Positions 1-16,463 of a stretch of DNA of 64,000 nt are shown here, one piece after another; positions within the stretch are counted from its first letter, which is position 1, and each line of letters opens with the position of its first letter. The notes under the pieces were generated by a model that was given only the letters and a program-made list of their open reading frames with translations, did no database searches and was not told the origin of the DNA. Location of the stretch: NCBI GenBank assembly GCA_963969595.1, contig OZ018408.1:13637823-13701822 (forward strand), read 5' to 3'. Position numbers and translations under genes: made by a program. This DNA is from Neckera pumila (lineage: Eukaryota; Streptophyta; Bryopsida; Hypnales; Neckeraceae).

Positions 1-4294
<4,294 letters not shown>

Positions 4295-4311
4295 GATGGT
4301 CTCCGCTTCTA

Positions 4312-4359
4312 CTATTTCCCAGGGCACAACCGCATGGAAACGACTGCCATCCCCGCCAT
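4312..4359 (-). other. Upstream ORF in the UKL 5' leader
   Basis: A 15-codon ATG-to-TAG reading frame lies just upstream of the UKL start codon on the same strand. It holds three in-frame ATGs (4359, 4350, 4335) and stops 17 bases before the main ATG. If the leader starts further upstream, scanning ribosomes would meet it first, which usually lowers main-frame translation. The transcription start is not known, so inclusion in the mRNA is inferred. Confidence 0.4.
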
Positions 4360-4381
4360 CCCTTCCCTCGTAGCGAACACT

Positions 4382-4391
4382 CTAAACCCTA
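4382..4391. promoter_or_regulatory. Telo-box-like AAACCCTAA upstream of UKL
   Basis: AAACCCTAA lies about 90 bases upstream of the UKL start codon. This motif is a common plant promoter or leader element (telo-box) in growth-related genes. A single copy in AT-rich DNA may be chance. Confidence 0.3.
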
Positions 4392-4399
4392 ATTTGTTC

Positions 4400-5055
4400 C
4401 ACGAAAGGTAAAGTTTCAATTGCACACTACATCGTCTGCGTCACGCTAACCGCCAAATTATCCCTTGAAAAGAACCAGGAAACCGCCATAATAGAAAACA
4501 GAAGAGAAGAGAACAAATTAATGAGAGGGGTTTATGCTTATTACAGAGGACTGGGGTTTAGGAATGTCTTCGCCATCTCTGGAATTCACGAAACCAACAG
4601 ACCCAAGATTCAAATGCAGCACATTCTTCGACAAGATCCATAACTTAGATGCTACCTGAATTATGTTATGAGCTGGCAGTCAAGACATTTGGGAAGTCAA
4701 GCATGGTACTCTGCCACAGTCGAGTCTAAAGTAATGCAACGAGCCCCTTGCGGAGGCCATTTTGCACCCCCTGTTTTACCCCTTGGGAAAACGCAGGAAC
4801 GTTTTATTTGCAAAGCATGATAAAATTTGCAAACTCTGAGTTCATATTTGCAATCAGAGACCCCAAATTAGCTATTGGAGGTCTCAACAATTGAACAAAG
4901 ACGGCACCAAATAGGGGGGCTTTTCTTTACATTTACCCTGGGCTTTACCTCCTCAAGAGGCTTGTTGTACTACTTTAGACTCAACCCTCTACCACCTAAC
5001 GTTTGGAGAAAATCGGCAACTACTAACCTGCGTAAAGGTCAAATTCAAACATAAA
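4400..5055. other. UKL upstream intergenic DNA
   Basis: I see no coding frame, RNA gene or clear repeat here. It presumably contains the UKL promoter. GC content is mixed and falls toward the TTAA element that follows. Confidence 0.4.
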
Positions 5056-5059
5056 TTAA

Positions 5060-5982
5060 CCCCTAAAGGACCAACATGTGTTTTTTGGCAACATAGAAAT
5101 TTTGGGCAGGTGCATGTGACTGGAGATTTGTATATTTTGGGCTGAAATTTTTATGGAAGGTGGGGACAAGGAATATCTTTCATATGCACCAAATTTCATG
5201 ACATTTGGAAATACAAGTCAAAAGTTATGGCCTAATATGCTATTTATTAATCAACTCGGGCAGTCCGGACAAATAAAAAAAAATCACTTTTTTCAAAAAT
5301 AAAAATTTAAAATTGGTTTATTAGATTTATATAAACGTGGAAAGCTTTTGAATCATTCCATTTTGATCAATGAGTCAAACGTTACAAGGGGTTTTAGTTT
5401 GCGGGTAGTTATAGATTGTCTACTCTAAAACATACTTTGAAGTCGTTTTTTTCACTCAATTTTCAATATTTAAAGAAAAAAAAATTACTATAGGATGTAG
5501 ATTGTTTATTACAACATTGCAACCATTGGGATTGGCATTTTTCAATTCCATAATTAACTTCTTAACAATTTAGTATTTTGAACCATTCTCTACTTCTTTC
5601 TACTTACTATTTTTTTCCATATGTTGTATAATTCCAAATAATCTGAAAATTTTCAAGCATGTAACCAACTTGCCTTGAAAAATGAATCCAAAGAAGCACA
5701 ACCATTTTAGAATTTTTTTCATAATAATCTGACCTTGTGAAGTGCAGCTGCCCGGTTTTTTTAAGGCCAAAAAAGGACTTTTGCCACTTCAAACACTAAT
5801 ATCTTCCAATCTACACGATGGAAATTTCTGAAATTTTTTCCACACATTCTCAAACTAGAGTACTATAAGATCCTATGGTTACATATGTCCAAAATGGATT
5901 TTTTTCAAAAACTTGGTACTTGTACTAAAAATGGCAATTTTGGAGCATTTTTGGTGAGAACATAGTCAAGGAACTTTAGGGG
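5060..5982 (+). mobile_element. TTAA-flanked element, copy A (~0.92 kb, non-autonomous)
   Basis: The element starts CCCCTAAAGGACCAACATG directly after TTAA (5056-5059) and ends ACTTTAGGGG followed by TTGA, a one-base variant of TTAA. Its interior matches copies at 11819-12743 and 46617-47540 almost throughout (for example TTTTGGGCAGGT near the start and AAGATCCTATGGTTACAT near the end). It has no coding frame. TTAA target sites plus CCC-starting termini resemble piggyBac-type elements; the superfamily is inferred from the ends only. Confidence 0.8.
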
Positions 5983-7862
5983 TTGAGTATTTTTTGGAAT
6001 GTCTGAATGTTTGGAATATTACAAGTGAAATGTTCGAAATGCTAGAAAAAATTTCATTCGTATTGCATAAAGTTTTGAATACTTTTGAAAACCTACATCA
6101 CGCCTTAAATCTCGCATGACAGGTTTTCCAAAACAGGAAAATCTAGAAGTTGCTGAATACAAAAAAAATTGGACACCAAAATGCTAAAACACAAACACCA
6201 ATAGTTTCAATTGTCTAAACTCTTTGCGAGTGAAAAAGAAACTATTTTGGTGCTTAGGTGCTAAATCATACTTTCACATATGGTAGTACAACACTTTGTA
6301 ACCTTACTACAATGAAATTGGAAAAATAGCTGGTTTTAAAATCCAACCAGCTATTTTCAAGTTTGAAGTTTTATTTAGGTCAATGGAAAAATAGGGCAGG
6401 GCACTTATAAGGAGCATATCTTTGTGAGAATATTTTGAAATTATACATTTTTGTACTCAATGAAAGATATGAGAGTTGAAATGTACATGTAAATTTCACA
6501 ACATTCCAAGGATTTTTCAATTTATGGTGAAGCTTGCAATGCAATGTGGTCACTAAAATGAAAGTAGTGTTGTAAGAGAAAAAGGATGAGACACTTGTTT
6601 TCTCCTTGAACTCCTTGGATCTTCCTTTTTTTGAGGTGGATTTGACCTTTTTGAAATAGGTAAGAATCACATTATATGGCTAACTTTTTAGTCTATGCCC
6701 AAACCAAACCCAAACTAATGAATTGTAAACTACATTGCACAATTTAATTTTTGAAAAATTCCACAAGGTGGAGTAAATATTGGAAGTTGATGAAACTATC
6801 GCCATTGGATTTATATTGCAAACTACTTTTTGGAATTAATTTTTATGATAAAAAAACTCAAACTTAGAGAATGTCAGCTCAAAAAAGAGGGACATTGACC
6901 ATAAAATGGTAACTTGGGTCATTAAAGGTTGAACAGTTACACATATCTGTAGGGCGGATTTCTCCAATGGGAAATATTCTCGTGTGCGAAAATAGAATTC
7001 ATAAGGTTTCCATAATTTTCCAGATTTTTATTTCTCAAAACGTAATTACTATGAATTTTTAGCTGAAGATTTTGTTTGATCCATATTGGTCATATAGACC
7101 TTCCTCTTTCCGACTAAGGGGTGGTTGCAATTAGAACCCACTACGCCAATGGCATAATGACAAGGCAACTAAAAAAACATGCCCCAATGCAACCAGCATT
7201 ATTCTCTCTTTATTCCTCACTAGTTTCCATCCTCAGCCTAGTAATTGGGCAAAATATGGAGAGCCTACAAGTTGGCTCACAATAGGAAAAGTTGTAATTG
7301 CTAAAAATTTCAAACTTTATTACATGTAGTAATCAATTGGAACTTCCTTTTTGCATGAAAGATCTTTTTTTAGTGTAGAATCTTTTCTTCTCTTTTTTTA
7401 TATTTTTTTTATAAATAAAAAATCCTTGTCCCTTGGTTTACAAGAAGAATATTCCCTCTGCGCATAATATTATTTAGTACCTTTTTGTTTTACAATTGTA
7501 GTAAATTACTTGTCTCTTATATTTCAAAATTGATTTTAGAATTGAATCATTTTTTTTGGGTTTTTGACATTAACTAATGAAATGAAGCACAAAGAGTCTA
7601 GTTTATAAAAAAAAATATCAAGCCTAAATTTTGAATTGATCCATTCCACATTTTTTTATGTCTAAAAATGCGCCCACCATAGAGCCTTCTTGGCATCTAC
7701 ATGGAAGACAATAAATTACTCTATATTATTTTATAGAACTCATATAACCTTCATAGAAGAATATGGAGTTTAAATTTTGAAGTAAAAAGCATCATTTTGT
7801 ACTTACTACAAAACTAAAAACCTCTAAAATCTAATGTGTTATAAAATATAAAAAATTGCAGC
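5983..7862. other. AT-rich non-coding DNA
   Basis: The stretch is strongly AT-rich with many homopolymer runs. Only short chance frames occur. I recognise no gene, RNA or bounded element. Confidence 0.4.
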
Positions 7863-8129
7863 CCTCTAGAAGGCCACTCTACTGATTTTTGGCACCAGGG
7901 CGGTGCAATTACGGAATGAATAAAAAATTATCTTTTCTTAAACAAATATTTTTTTTTGGAAAACAATATTTAAAAAATATAAAAATCTAACGTGGCGCTG
8001 AGTGGCTCTAGTCAGCACCCAAATTTTTTTCTTAAAAATAATGACAATAATTTTTCTTAAAATGGTTTTTGATTTTGATTATTTTCCATAATTGCACCAA
8101 GGGGTGCAGAACTCGCGGCCTTCTAGAGG
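7863..8129. mobile_element. Small foldback/MITE-like element
   Basis: The ends are inverted repeats. CCTCTAGAAGGCC at the left matches GGCCTTCTAGAGG at the right. Matching continues inward through GGTGCAATTACGGAA at the left and TTCCATAATTGCACC at the right. The interior is AT-rich and non-coding. I could not identify a target duplication, so the superfamily is open. Confidence 0.55.
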
Positions 8130-10720
8130 TTTTTGAAATGTATATCTTACATTTAGGATGAAGGTTGTTTCCAAGATAATCAACCTAAGGTGCATAGAGC
8201 CAAACAAAAATTGGCCAAGGACAATCTTCATCCAAGATAAAGTCTTTTGATGAAAGTTTGTAATTTTTCATCCCAAATTTGGATGGATTCTAATTTTTTC
8301 TAGTGAAGAAAAAAAATTCAAAATTTGCACCCATGAAAGGGATTTTTTCATATTTCCGTCACTAGTAGACTTAATTTCTAAAACCAACAATTTTTAGACA
8401 TATTAAGTGGATTTCAGCCTATATAATTTTGAGGTTATAAGAAATTGGACCATGAAAAAGTGTTATTGGAATAAATAAGCTAGAAGATTTTTGAAGTTGA
8501 AATTAAAGATGAAATTGGTTACCTTTGGAAAATGCTAATCCATTCTTTTAAAAGAAGAAAAATAATCATAGGAGCTCTAAATTTTTATCAAATGTTATTG
8601 CCACCAATGCATGGAAACACATTAGAAGAGATTCGGAGGGACTAAAGGGCCATTTTAGGCTTGCTCCCCCAACGCTATTCCCCTGGCAGATTGGAAAACG
8701 TCTACTATCAGATTTTTTTTTTTTTTTTTTTTTTAAAAATCTAAAATGGAAAAAAAAGCAAAAATAAAAAATAAACAAAATAAAATAAAAATTGGATGAC
8801 GTGGCAATCGTTCTACCACGTCACGCAGTAGCTGCGGACTGTTGCAAGGCTGTTCCCCCAACCCTATCAGCCCAGGGAACTCACATCCCTTCAAAGGAGC
8901 TGAAAAACATCTAATGTGCCAAATGAATCTTAGAAATTGGATGAACTAGCTCTTAGTCCCACACCCTCAATCTTGAAGATCCCTTAAGGTCTCTAAATAA
9001 AATCCTATTCTATATTTTGTTGTTGATTATTTGAGTATTTCATAGCCTCTTCGTAGTAATTGAGGTCTCTAATTTCAAATATGAATACAATATTTCCAAC
9101 CTTGGTGAGTAAGTTTTTTTAGCTTTTCTACTAGAGATAGAGCATATGGTTCTCCCCAGTTGCTAGAAAAGAATCACCAACTAGTGCAAGTTAGCTGGTG
9201 GAATTGAAAATAAAATTGGTTGCCTTTTTTAAACCAAGGGTGCAAATTAGAAGGAAACTGATGGGTTTGGAAATGAATTAGTGTATAAAAAAATTGAAGG
9301 ATATTTTAACTGACTTTTTTCAGTATGTGGCAAGTTCTAGCTAACATGGGATAGTAATTAGTGGTTGATCTCTTAGTAGGGCAATATACATACCCGAGGT
9401 GGCCATAGTACTGAGTGTAGTAGAATATTGGCCAAGGGAAGGGAGGCATGTAGTTGGATTTAGATGTCAGGTTAGAGTTATTTGCCACTTCTTTATTTGT
9501 TGCTACGCCAAGTTCCTGCCTCTCACTCAATGTCATTCCTGACAAGCTTTTCATGCAACCTACTGGCTTGATACTAGGATAATTGGTCTTATTCGATGCA
9601 GGCTCCTTGTCGCTTATGCATACTACTACTACTTCATTGTTCCTTGTTGGTTGTTGTTGCTCGAGGTTGCTTGACCATTTCTTGCTACTAACTTTATTGC
9701 TTAATTGTTGAAGTAATTTATTATTTTTGTTGCAATTCTTGGATTTTTGGTAATTGTCGTTCCTCTATTGCAACCATTGGAGAAGGACCTATTAAGTTTT
9801 ATAAGAATTTTTTATGTGTTTCTAGATGGCTAAATACTACATGAGCTTAGAAATATGCTCTGTAGGGCTAAATCTATTAGACACTTTATGGACATGCATA
9901 GATCTACTTCTTCTTACACATCCTAACAAGGATTTAAGTAGTATTAAAAATAACAATTGTATATGTAGATTGAAAAGATTCTTAGTATGTATTTTTTTAT
10001 TGGATGGAATTCAATCTTGACTTGGGGAGTTTGCATTAGAAGATCATTATAAAATTGTAGAACATAAAAAAGTTATTTGGATTGAATATAAAGGTAAACT
10101 TAAAAATTTTGCAAAAGGTTGTTGCCACTTTAAAATTCAATTTTAATGAAGCTATGCTATCCCTATTTAGAGTTGCGTATTTCATGTAAAAAAAAGTGCT
10201 TCTTTTCCACAAGTTTCAAAGTTTATGTGATCTTCTTGTTTCTTATAAAGTCCCTAATACTAGTCTCTAATACTAAAAAACTTCACCATGATGAAAAAGC
10301 TTGTGTTGAAATGTTTTTTGATATTTCTAGTGTCATTCCAAGGAAAGCTTTAGATAGAGTTAAGGTAGAGCCATCCATAACCGACTGAATAAGTAATTCC
10401 AACATGATCTATAGTAGTGAAGTCAAAACAAATATTTTTCAAAGGTGCATCAATAGAAATGGCAAGGATTGCAAAAAATATGGTAATTTTATTGCTTGAA
10501 CTGAAATTACTAGGAATTTTGGGAGGCAAAAAGTACTCTAGACCCATAGCCAACCTCTAAACTCTTCCAATTCTGATCATTCAGTAGTTTTATTCCTAAT
10601 CATTATTTCTACTTTCTTTCTCACAACTTTGGACATGTGTTATGTATTTATTAGTTCCAACCTTGAAAAGGAAAAAACAAAACATTCTAAGCTTGGTAAA
10701 AAATCCGTGCATCTCTAGGT
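8130..10720. other. AT-rich non-coding DNA with a poly-T tract
   Basis: There is no convincing coding frame. A run of about 24 T lies near 8711-8734, followed by an A-rich stretch. Similar words (CCCCCAACGCTATTCCCC at ~8667 and CCCCCAACCCTATCAGCCC at ~8855) flank this tract, suggesting a decayed repeat. From about 9826 the frames become slightly longer, possibly the eroded 5' part of the transposase relic that follows. Confidence 0.35.
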
Positions 10721-10957
10721 GGAGAATAGGTCATTGGTCAAGAATGGGTGGCTCTACCTTAATGATTCCAAAACCTTTGGCTTAGTGATTGATGAGTCCA
10801 CAAATATTTCTATTAAATGACATTTTATAGTCTTTGCAATTTTTTTGGACGCAAATTGTCTATAACTTGTTTTTTGGATTTATTGTAGATTGAGAATGGA
10901 AACTAACTGTCCAACTGAGATGATATTTGATTTTTTTATGACTATTGCAAAGATATA

Positions 10958-11594
10958 GGGTAAATGCAAGAAACACTTGTACTAATTTTTGTCACACCTT
11001 GCATGCTGATTTGTTTTTTAGACATAACTTTTGCAAATTGAATCCAAATGACTTAAGATTTGTAGAGAAGGTGCTCATGATCACTATACACCTTGCCTAA
11101 TTTTTTGGCAGTTTTCAAAAATGTTTTACTAAATAAAAATAGCCCCCAATTTTATGTCACAAATTCCAATTTGGAGGTTTTAAGTATTATTTAGTACCCA
11201 AAAAATTGAATTTGGAGCTGAAATTTGAATGAGATGGTCTTCTAGTACACTTCTAGCTCTCTAGAAGAGGGATTTAAAAAAAAGTTAATTTTGTGTAGTG
11301 TAGAAGTCTATAATGTGAGCTTCTTTCTGCTTGCATTTTGAAACACATAAAACATTATTTTGGTGAGTTTTTTGGTGAATGACCATCTCCATAGAGCTGT
11401 TGCAAATGGCCAATTTTTATTTAATTTATTTTACTATTTTTAACTAATTAAAGCATCAAAGTGTCTATTTTCTTAAGATTTGGCACTTTCTAGTTCTCCC
11501 ATTTAGAGAATTTTTCTATGCTTAAAGTACTCTAAAAAAAAAAGCATCAAATAGTGAAAACGCAACAAATAATACAAGTGTTTCTTGCATTCTA
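10958..11594. mobile_element. TIR element nested in the transposase relic
   Basis: Inverted ends AATGCAAGAAACACTTGTA (about 10963) and TACAAGTGTTTCTTGCATT (about 11573) bound a non-coding interior of about 600 bases. The flanks AGATATAG and CGACTTAG are only loosely alike, so a target duplication is not established. It interrupts the transposase relic and is therefore younger. Confidence 0.6.
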
Positions 11595-11818
11595 CGACTT
11601 AGTTGAATCTAAGTAAATGCGTAGGATTTAGATACAGTAAAGCTTATATTATGGTTAGAAAAATACATGTTAACTAAAAATGGTAAAATCCTTCTTTATT
11701 TCAACTCATTGTGTTGCTCATAGAGCTAATCTAGTTGAAGCTTCAAAACTGACAAATCTTGTAATAAAATATTTGTTGCAATAGATTCTACATTGGATGC
11801 ATTGATTGATCACTTTAA

Positions 11819-12743
11819 CCCCTAAAGGACCAACATGCGTTTTTTGGCCGTATAGAAATTTTGGGCAGGTACGTGTGACTAGAGATATCCATATTTGAGG
11901 CTGAAATTTTAATAGAAGGTGGGGGCGAGGAATATCTTTATGTGTACCAAGTTTCATGACATTTCAAAATACAAGTCAAAAGTTGTGACCTGATATGTTA
12001 CTTTTTTTCGTAACCGGGCAGTTTGGGCAGATCAGAAAAAATCATTTTTTCCGGAATTTTTTTTTTAAATTGGTTCTCTGCATTTATATATACTTAAAAA
12101 GCTTTGAGTCACTCCATTTCAATCAATGAGTCAAAAGTTATGAGGGTTTTTGGTTTGCGGGCAGTTATGGATTCTCTATTCTAAAAAAAACTTTAAAGTC
12201 GTTAATTTAACTCAATTTTCAATATTTTTGGAAAAAAATAAAATCTTAGGATGTAGATTGATTATTACAACATTACGACCGTTGGGATTGGCATTTTTAA
12301 ATTCCATGATTAAATTTTTAACAATTTAGTATTTTGAGTCATTTTCTACTTCTTTCTACTTGCTATTTTTTTCCTATATGTTGTACAATTCCAAATGATG
12401 TGAAATTTTTCATGCATATAGACAACTTGTTTAGGAAACTGAATTTAAAGAAGCACCACCTTTATCGGCATTTTTCCATTGAAAAGTGAACTTGCAAAGT
12501 GCAGCTGCCGGGGTTTTCGCAGGATTGAAAAAATGGTTTTCAAGACTTTGAATGCTTATATCTTATGATCCACATGGTGGAATTTTCTGAAATTTTTACC
12601 ACATGTTTTCAAAATATCATACTACAAGATCCTACGGTTACATGTGTCAAAAAAAAAAAATTTCCAAAAATTTGGTAGTTGTATTAGAAATGGCAGTTTT
12701 GGAGCGTTTTTGGTGATTACATAGTCACATAAAACTTTAGGGG
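11819..12743 (+). mobile_element. TTAA-flanked element, copy B (~0.93 kb, non-autonomous)
   Basis: CCCCTAAAGGACCAACATG begins right after TTAA (11815-11818), and the element ends ACTTTAGGGG right before TTAA (12744-12747). It is the cleanest full-length copy because both flanks are exact TTAA. The interior is colinear with copies A and G and has no coding frame. It sits inside the hAT-like relic. Confidence 0.85.
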
Positions 12744-14060
12744 TTAAGAAGTATCAAATAAAACTGCCTTCTAAGTCCTTCAAAGTTCTCTAATAATACT
12801 CAAAAAAACTTTAAATGGTACTACAAAATTTGTTGGTTGTCGAGATGGCAAGTTGAGATTGCTTGTAATTCTTTAGAGTTTGTCCTTTTTTATTTGCATG
12901 ATGCTCTTTCTAGGGATGATGCTTCTATCCATCAATAATTTTGATGAATTGCATGAATTCAAATTCATTTATGTCTTCTATTTCCAGATTGATATTCTTC
13001 ACATGCTTTCAAAATTATCTAAGATTTTTCAATGTAAGCTTATTGATATTTCTATAATTGGGTTCATTGTAAAAATGGAGATAATATCCAATAAGATGTG
13101 TTTTCTTACAAAATTATATTATTTGATATAGAATATTTTCAATCCAACTATAGGTTTTCATATCATTGCCAAATTTGGACCTTGTGTTGGTTACTTCCAT
13201 CACTTGCCTAGCCAAATTAGAAGGTCCACATTTCAAAATGTTTATAAAGTTCTATAGTGTTGATTGAGAGGTTGCCCTAACATTTCAAAAGTTTTATGCT
13301 CAAACAATTTATATGGCTCTAAAAGTTCGGTTTGAAAATAATAGTCTTATTGATGCTTTTAAGGACCTGAATCCAATTCTTATACTTTATAGGCATCTTG
13401 GTTTAGCATCATGGGATGTTACGCAATCGGCTATTCTTTTGTAGCAATACACATTAGAACCCCCCCCAAAAAAAGGCCCTTTCTTCTTTTGGTAGCTCTT
13501 ATAGATGCAATAGCTTGTAAGCAAGATTTTTTGTTTTCAAGCTACAAGAAAGCACTAAGTTGCTGAATAAAACATTTGGAGATTTATGGCTTCAATTAGT
13601 TGAAGTTCATCTTTGAAAAGAAGTACGCGATCTTCTAATCCTTGCTGACATTGCAAAGTGTCAAGTGTAAGCACTACAACATGTGAAAGGGCTTTCTTTA
13701 TATATAATAACATCATTAAGCACAAGCTACAAAATTTCATGACAACAAATCTGAATAGTATCATGTGATTGGTTATAGAAAAATTAGAAATAGACTTTGA
13801 CAATACACTAGTGGATGCCATTGTCTTGTGGAAGAATGCCACTAAGTTTCATCACTTGTTTACCAATTTTGAGTGGTACTTTATAAGGGCAACAAAACAA
13901 CCACTTGAAGGTGAAAACTATGATTCCTAAATCTATTGATTTTGTTGCAACCTTTTTATTACCATTCACAACTCCATCTTGGATGAGTTGAAAGAATCCT
14001 TGGGCTTCAAGTGGTGAAGGACTATGCCTAGTTCAGTTCCTACCCAAAATGCCATATTAA

Positions 14061-15000
14061 TTAATATTTTCAGTTTGAAATTGTTTTGCTCTTTTGCATT
14101 ACAAGAATCTAGCAATGTATCTGGTATCAGTTTCAATCAATTTCAATTTGGAGGAAATTGGCTGGTAAAAAATTGATATCGTTGGAAATAAATCAGTACT
14201 TTTTGTAATTGAGAGGATGCACCGGTGACCATTGAAAAGAGAAAACGGTCCATTTCTGTGCAAGGAGGAAATGTGAACCAGGGGAGCTCCAAAAATCCCC
14301 CGAACACTGGCTTCTCCCTTCCTCGTGTTGTCGGTGGTTATAATCAGCAGGGTTGGTAGGTCCTGTGAAAGTGGCCTCTTTCTTTCCATCCTTTGTACCC
14401 ACCCTCTTGCCCTTAGACATCGTTCATTCTTTCTTTCAATGAATTCAAAGTGCTGCGACCATACGCGCTTCGCTTGTACGTGTGCCATCATCAACTCGCT
14501 TGTGCCAAGAGACAAAGAAAAACATGCACTTCACTAGCTAGCTCCTGTAAAAGCTTCTAAAAGCTTCTAAAAGCTTCTGCATCTGCATTCTTGTTGATGG
14601 TGGCGGAAATAAAAGGCATCGTAACTTCCGTTCAGCAGAGCTTTTGTCTAGAAAGGCTGTTGCTGGACGTTGCTCTTCCTTCATTAGATCTGTCGGTGTG
14701 GTAATTTCACAAAGAAACGGAGAGAAACTAACAAGACGTACTGGCATAGACTGTGATTTGCCACTGCAGGTGTCCATTTGGTAGTTGCACAGATACGGTA
14801 GGAAACAGCCTTTGTTGAACTTAGACCAGCCTTTTATCCATATTCTTGGTCGCCATTCACTCTCTTAACTCTTGAATGGTCGCATTTCCAGAGTTTATCT
14901 CGATTCCAAGCTAATCACTCACCTGACTTGTGTTCATTGACATGCTCTGAGGAGCGGGAAGTCGGGAGAGTACGGTGATAAATGTTGGAAGAGGATTTAG
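14061..15000. other. Intergenic DNA of higher GC
   Basis: GC content is higher here than in the surroundings, so frames of up to 138 codons occur on the minus strand (14099-14515, 14193-14420, 14538-14777). They match nothing I know, overlap each other, and lack supporting splice structure. A small direct repeat AAAAGCTTCT occurs three times at 14549-14580. Confidence 0.35.
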
Positions 15001-15017
15001 AAATCTCACTGCAAATT

Positions 15018-15137
15018 TGCAGAAGGCTCTGCTTAGGCCGGCCCAATGCTGTAGACTGCCTTGAATGTGTGACTTGCGAATGCAGAAGGCTCTACTTTTA
15101 GGCCCAATTCTGTAGACTCACTTGAGTGCGTTGCGAA
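15018..15137 (+). repeat. Imperfect ~60-bp tandem duplication
   Basis: Two diverged copies lie side by side (about 15018-15080 and 15081-15137). Each starts TGCAGAAGGCTCT, contains GGCCCAAT, then CTGTAGACT, and ends TTGCGAA. No function is apparent. Confidence 0.6.
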
Positions 15138-15681
15138 GATCTCTGCATGAGATCTGCAAAGTCACTGACCACGTTTGCAGGAGCAAATTCAGGAGGCCTG
15201 TCATTTTCAAAAAGCAACCGGATTCTCGGCCTCACTCACGTACTCACTCCAATTCAGTTGTTTTGGTTTTGCAAGATGGCAAATGTAAGTTACTTTGTGA
15301 GGTGCCAAATAAAATATCTTGCGGACACAGACTGCTTGAACTGGAATTTCAACCGGAAATTGAATTCCAAAAAAAATCCACATTGTTCGTGAGACCTTTG
15401 ATTGTCTTGCATGAGATCTCAAAACACTTGCACAAGAAACAACAAAGTACTACTGGATGTTAATGCTATGCTATTGTGTGCACAGTTAATCTTATTGTGC
15501 ACATAGCTTAGACCCATTGGTAGAACTCTCCACATTATCAATCTCAACTTGGCACTTATAACTTATATCTCAATTACACTTTGCTACAGCTGTGAAACTT
15601 GTCTGCAGCCATTGAGATTATGAAACAACTAAATGTATGTCACAATCTTATTTGGTTAGTCAAAAGACTGAGGTTTGCTGG

Positions 15682-16173
15682 TTAGAGCACCATTAATTTG
15701 TGCTGACCTTTGTGCCAATGTGGCCTGGTCTTCAAACTCTGGAGTGAAACTTGTTGCAGGATAATTGCAGCACACGAAGGGAGGTTGAAATTGGTTCCTA
15801 TTTTGAGCAAATTTTCACTGGAACAAAAGTCATACAAACCAAATTTCAATGGAACATTTGACAATGGTTTCTTGAAGCCGTACAATGAATCAGTTTCTAC
15901 GTAAATTGGTACAAAATCTTGCAACAGTAATGCTCCTTCCAGCTGGATGTCCGGACCTACGCTTAGACCATCTGCAATGCAACCGGCACCTTGCACAGTA
16001 TCGACACTGTGCAGGGTGGACAAGAATTTTGATCTAAAATTGTGCTCCAATGCAATCGGTATGGAGACCTTCACTTTCCCGGTCTCAGTATGGGACCCCC
16101 TGGGATCGGCATATTTTGTCATTTTGCCAACCCTGGCAAAACTCTCGGCAAGTTGATTGATGGGAGTCATCAT
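15682..16173 (-). CDS. Hypothetical 163-codon ORF, family not recognised
   Basis: An uninterrupted ATG-initiated frame of 163 codons begins MMTPINQLAESFARVG and ends HKGQHKLMVL. It has no signal peptide, obvious membrane segment, coiled coil or motif I recognise. The interior is moderately hydrophobic (GALLLQDFVPIYVE). It stands in a transposon-rich stretch with no neighbouring gene. It may be an eroded transposon fragment, an orphan gene or a chance frame in locally GC-richer DNA. The same interval is also partly open on the plus strand, which favours chance. Confidence 0.22.
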   Translation of the reverse strand: MMTPINQLAESFARVGKMTKYADPRGSHTETGKVKVSIPIALEHNFRSKFLSTLHSVDTVQGAGCIADGLSVGPDIQLEGALLLQDFVPIYVETDSLYGFKKPLSNVPLKFGLYDFCSSENLLKIGTNFNLPSCAAIILQQVSLQSLKTRPHWHKGQHKLMVL

Positions 16174-16463
16174 GACAAAAAGTGGTAGTAGCCAATGGAT
16201 GCCAAGAAAAATTTATTGGTATGTGCGCTAATCAATTCAACCTTCCTTGTTTCCATGAAAAGTCGTTTCTTTCATGTAGGTTCTTTTCTTCCTTTCTTTT
16301 TATAATATTGTAAAGTCCATTTGACATTTGGATGCCGTCTTTGCATTGGGGCAAATTTTCCAAAGAAAGAATCGGTACTTAAGAGGCATCGTGGAATGGC
16401 CCGCGATGTACTGTTATAGGGCCTTTTTGCCGTTGTTGCATTGCAGATCGTCTTAGATGATTA

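Larger units (their letters stand above)
10730..14060 (+). pseudogene. Decayed hAT-like (zinc-finger/DUF4371-type) transposase relic with nested insertions
   Basis: Fragments of a transposase of the hAT-like group can be read in pieces. FGLVIDESTNISIK lies near 10780-10815. STHCVAHRANLVEASKL lies near 11700-11750. A C-terminal stretch with DIAKCQ, in the position of the hAT dimerisation region, lies near 13640-13850. Stops and frameshifts are frequent and no intact frame remains. Two later insertions split it: a TIR element at about 10958-11594 and TTAA element copy B at 11819-12743. Assignment rests on the DEST and HC-AHR motifs, so the exact family (hAT versus a related zinc-finger transposase) is uncertain and the boundaries are approximate. 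Confidence 0.5.

Noticed and set aside
14099..14515. 138-codon minus-strand frame as a gene
   Set aside because: It overlaps another open frame on the same strand, has no recognisable motif, and lies in locally GC-richer DNA where chance frames lengthen.
15122..15463. 113-codon plus-strand frame
   Set aside because: It opens with TTG rather than ATG, is overlapped by frames on both strands, and contains no known motif.
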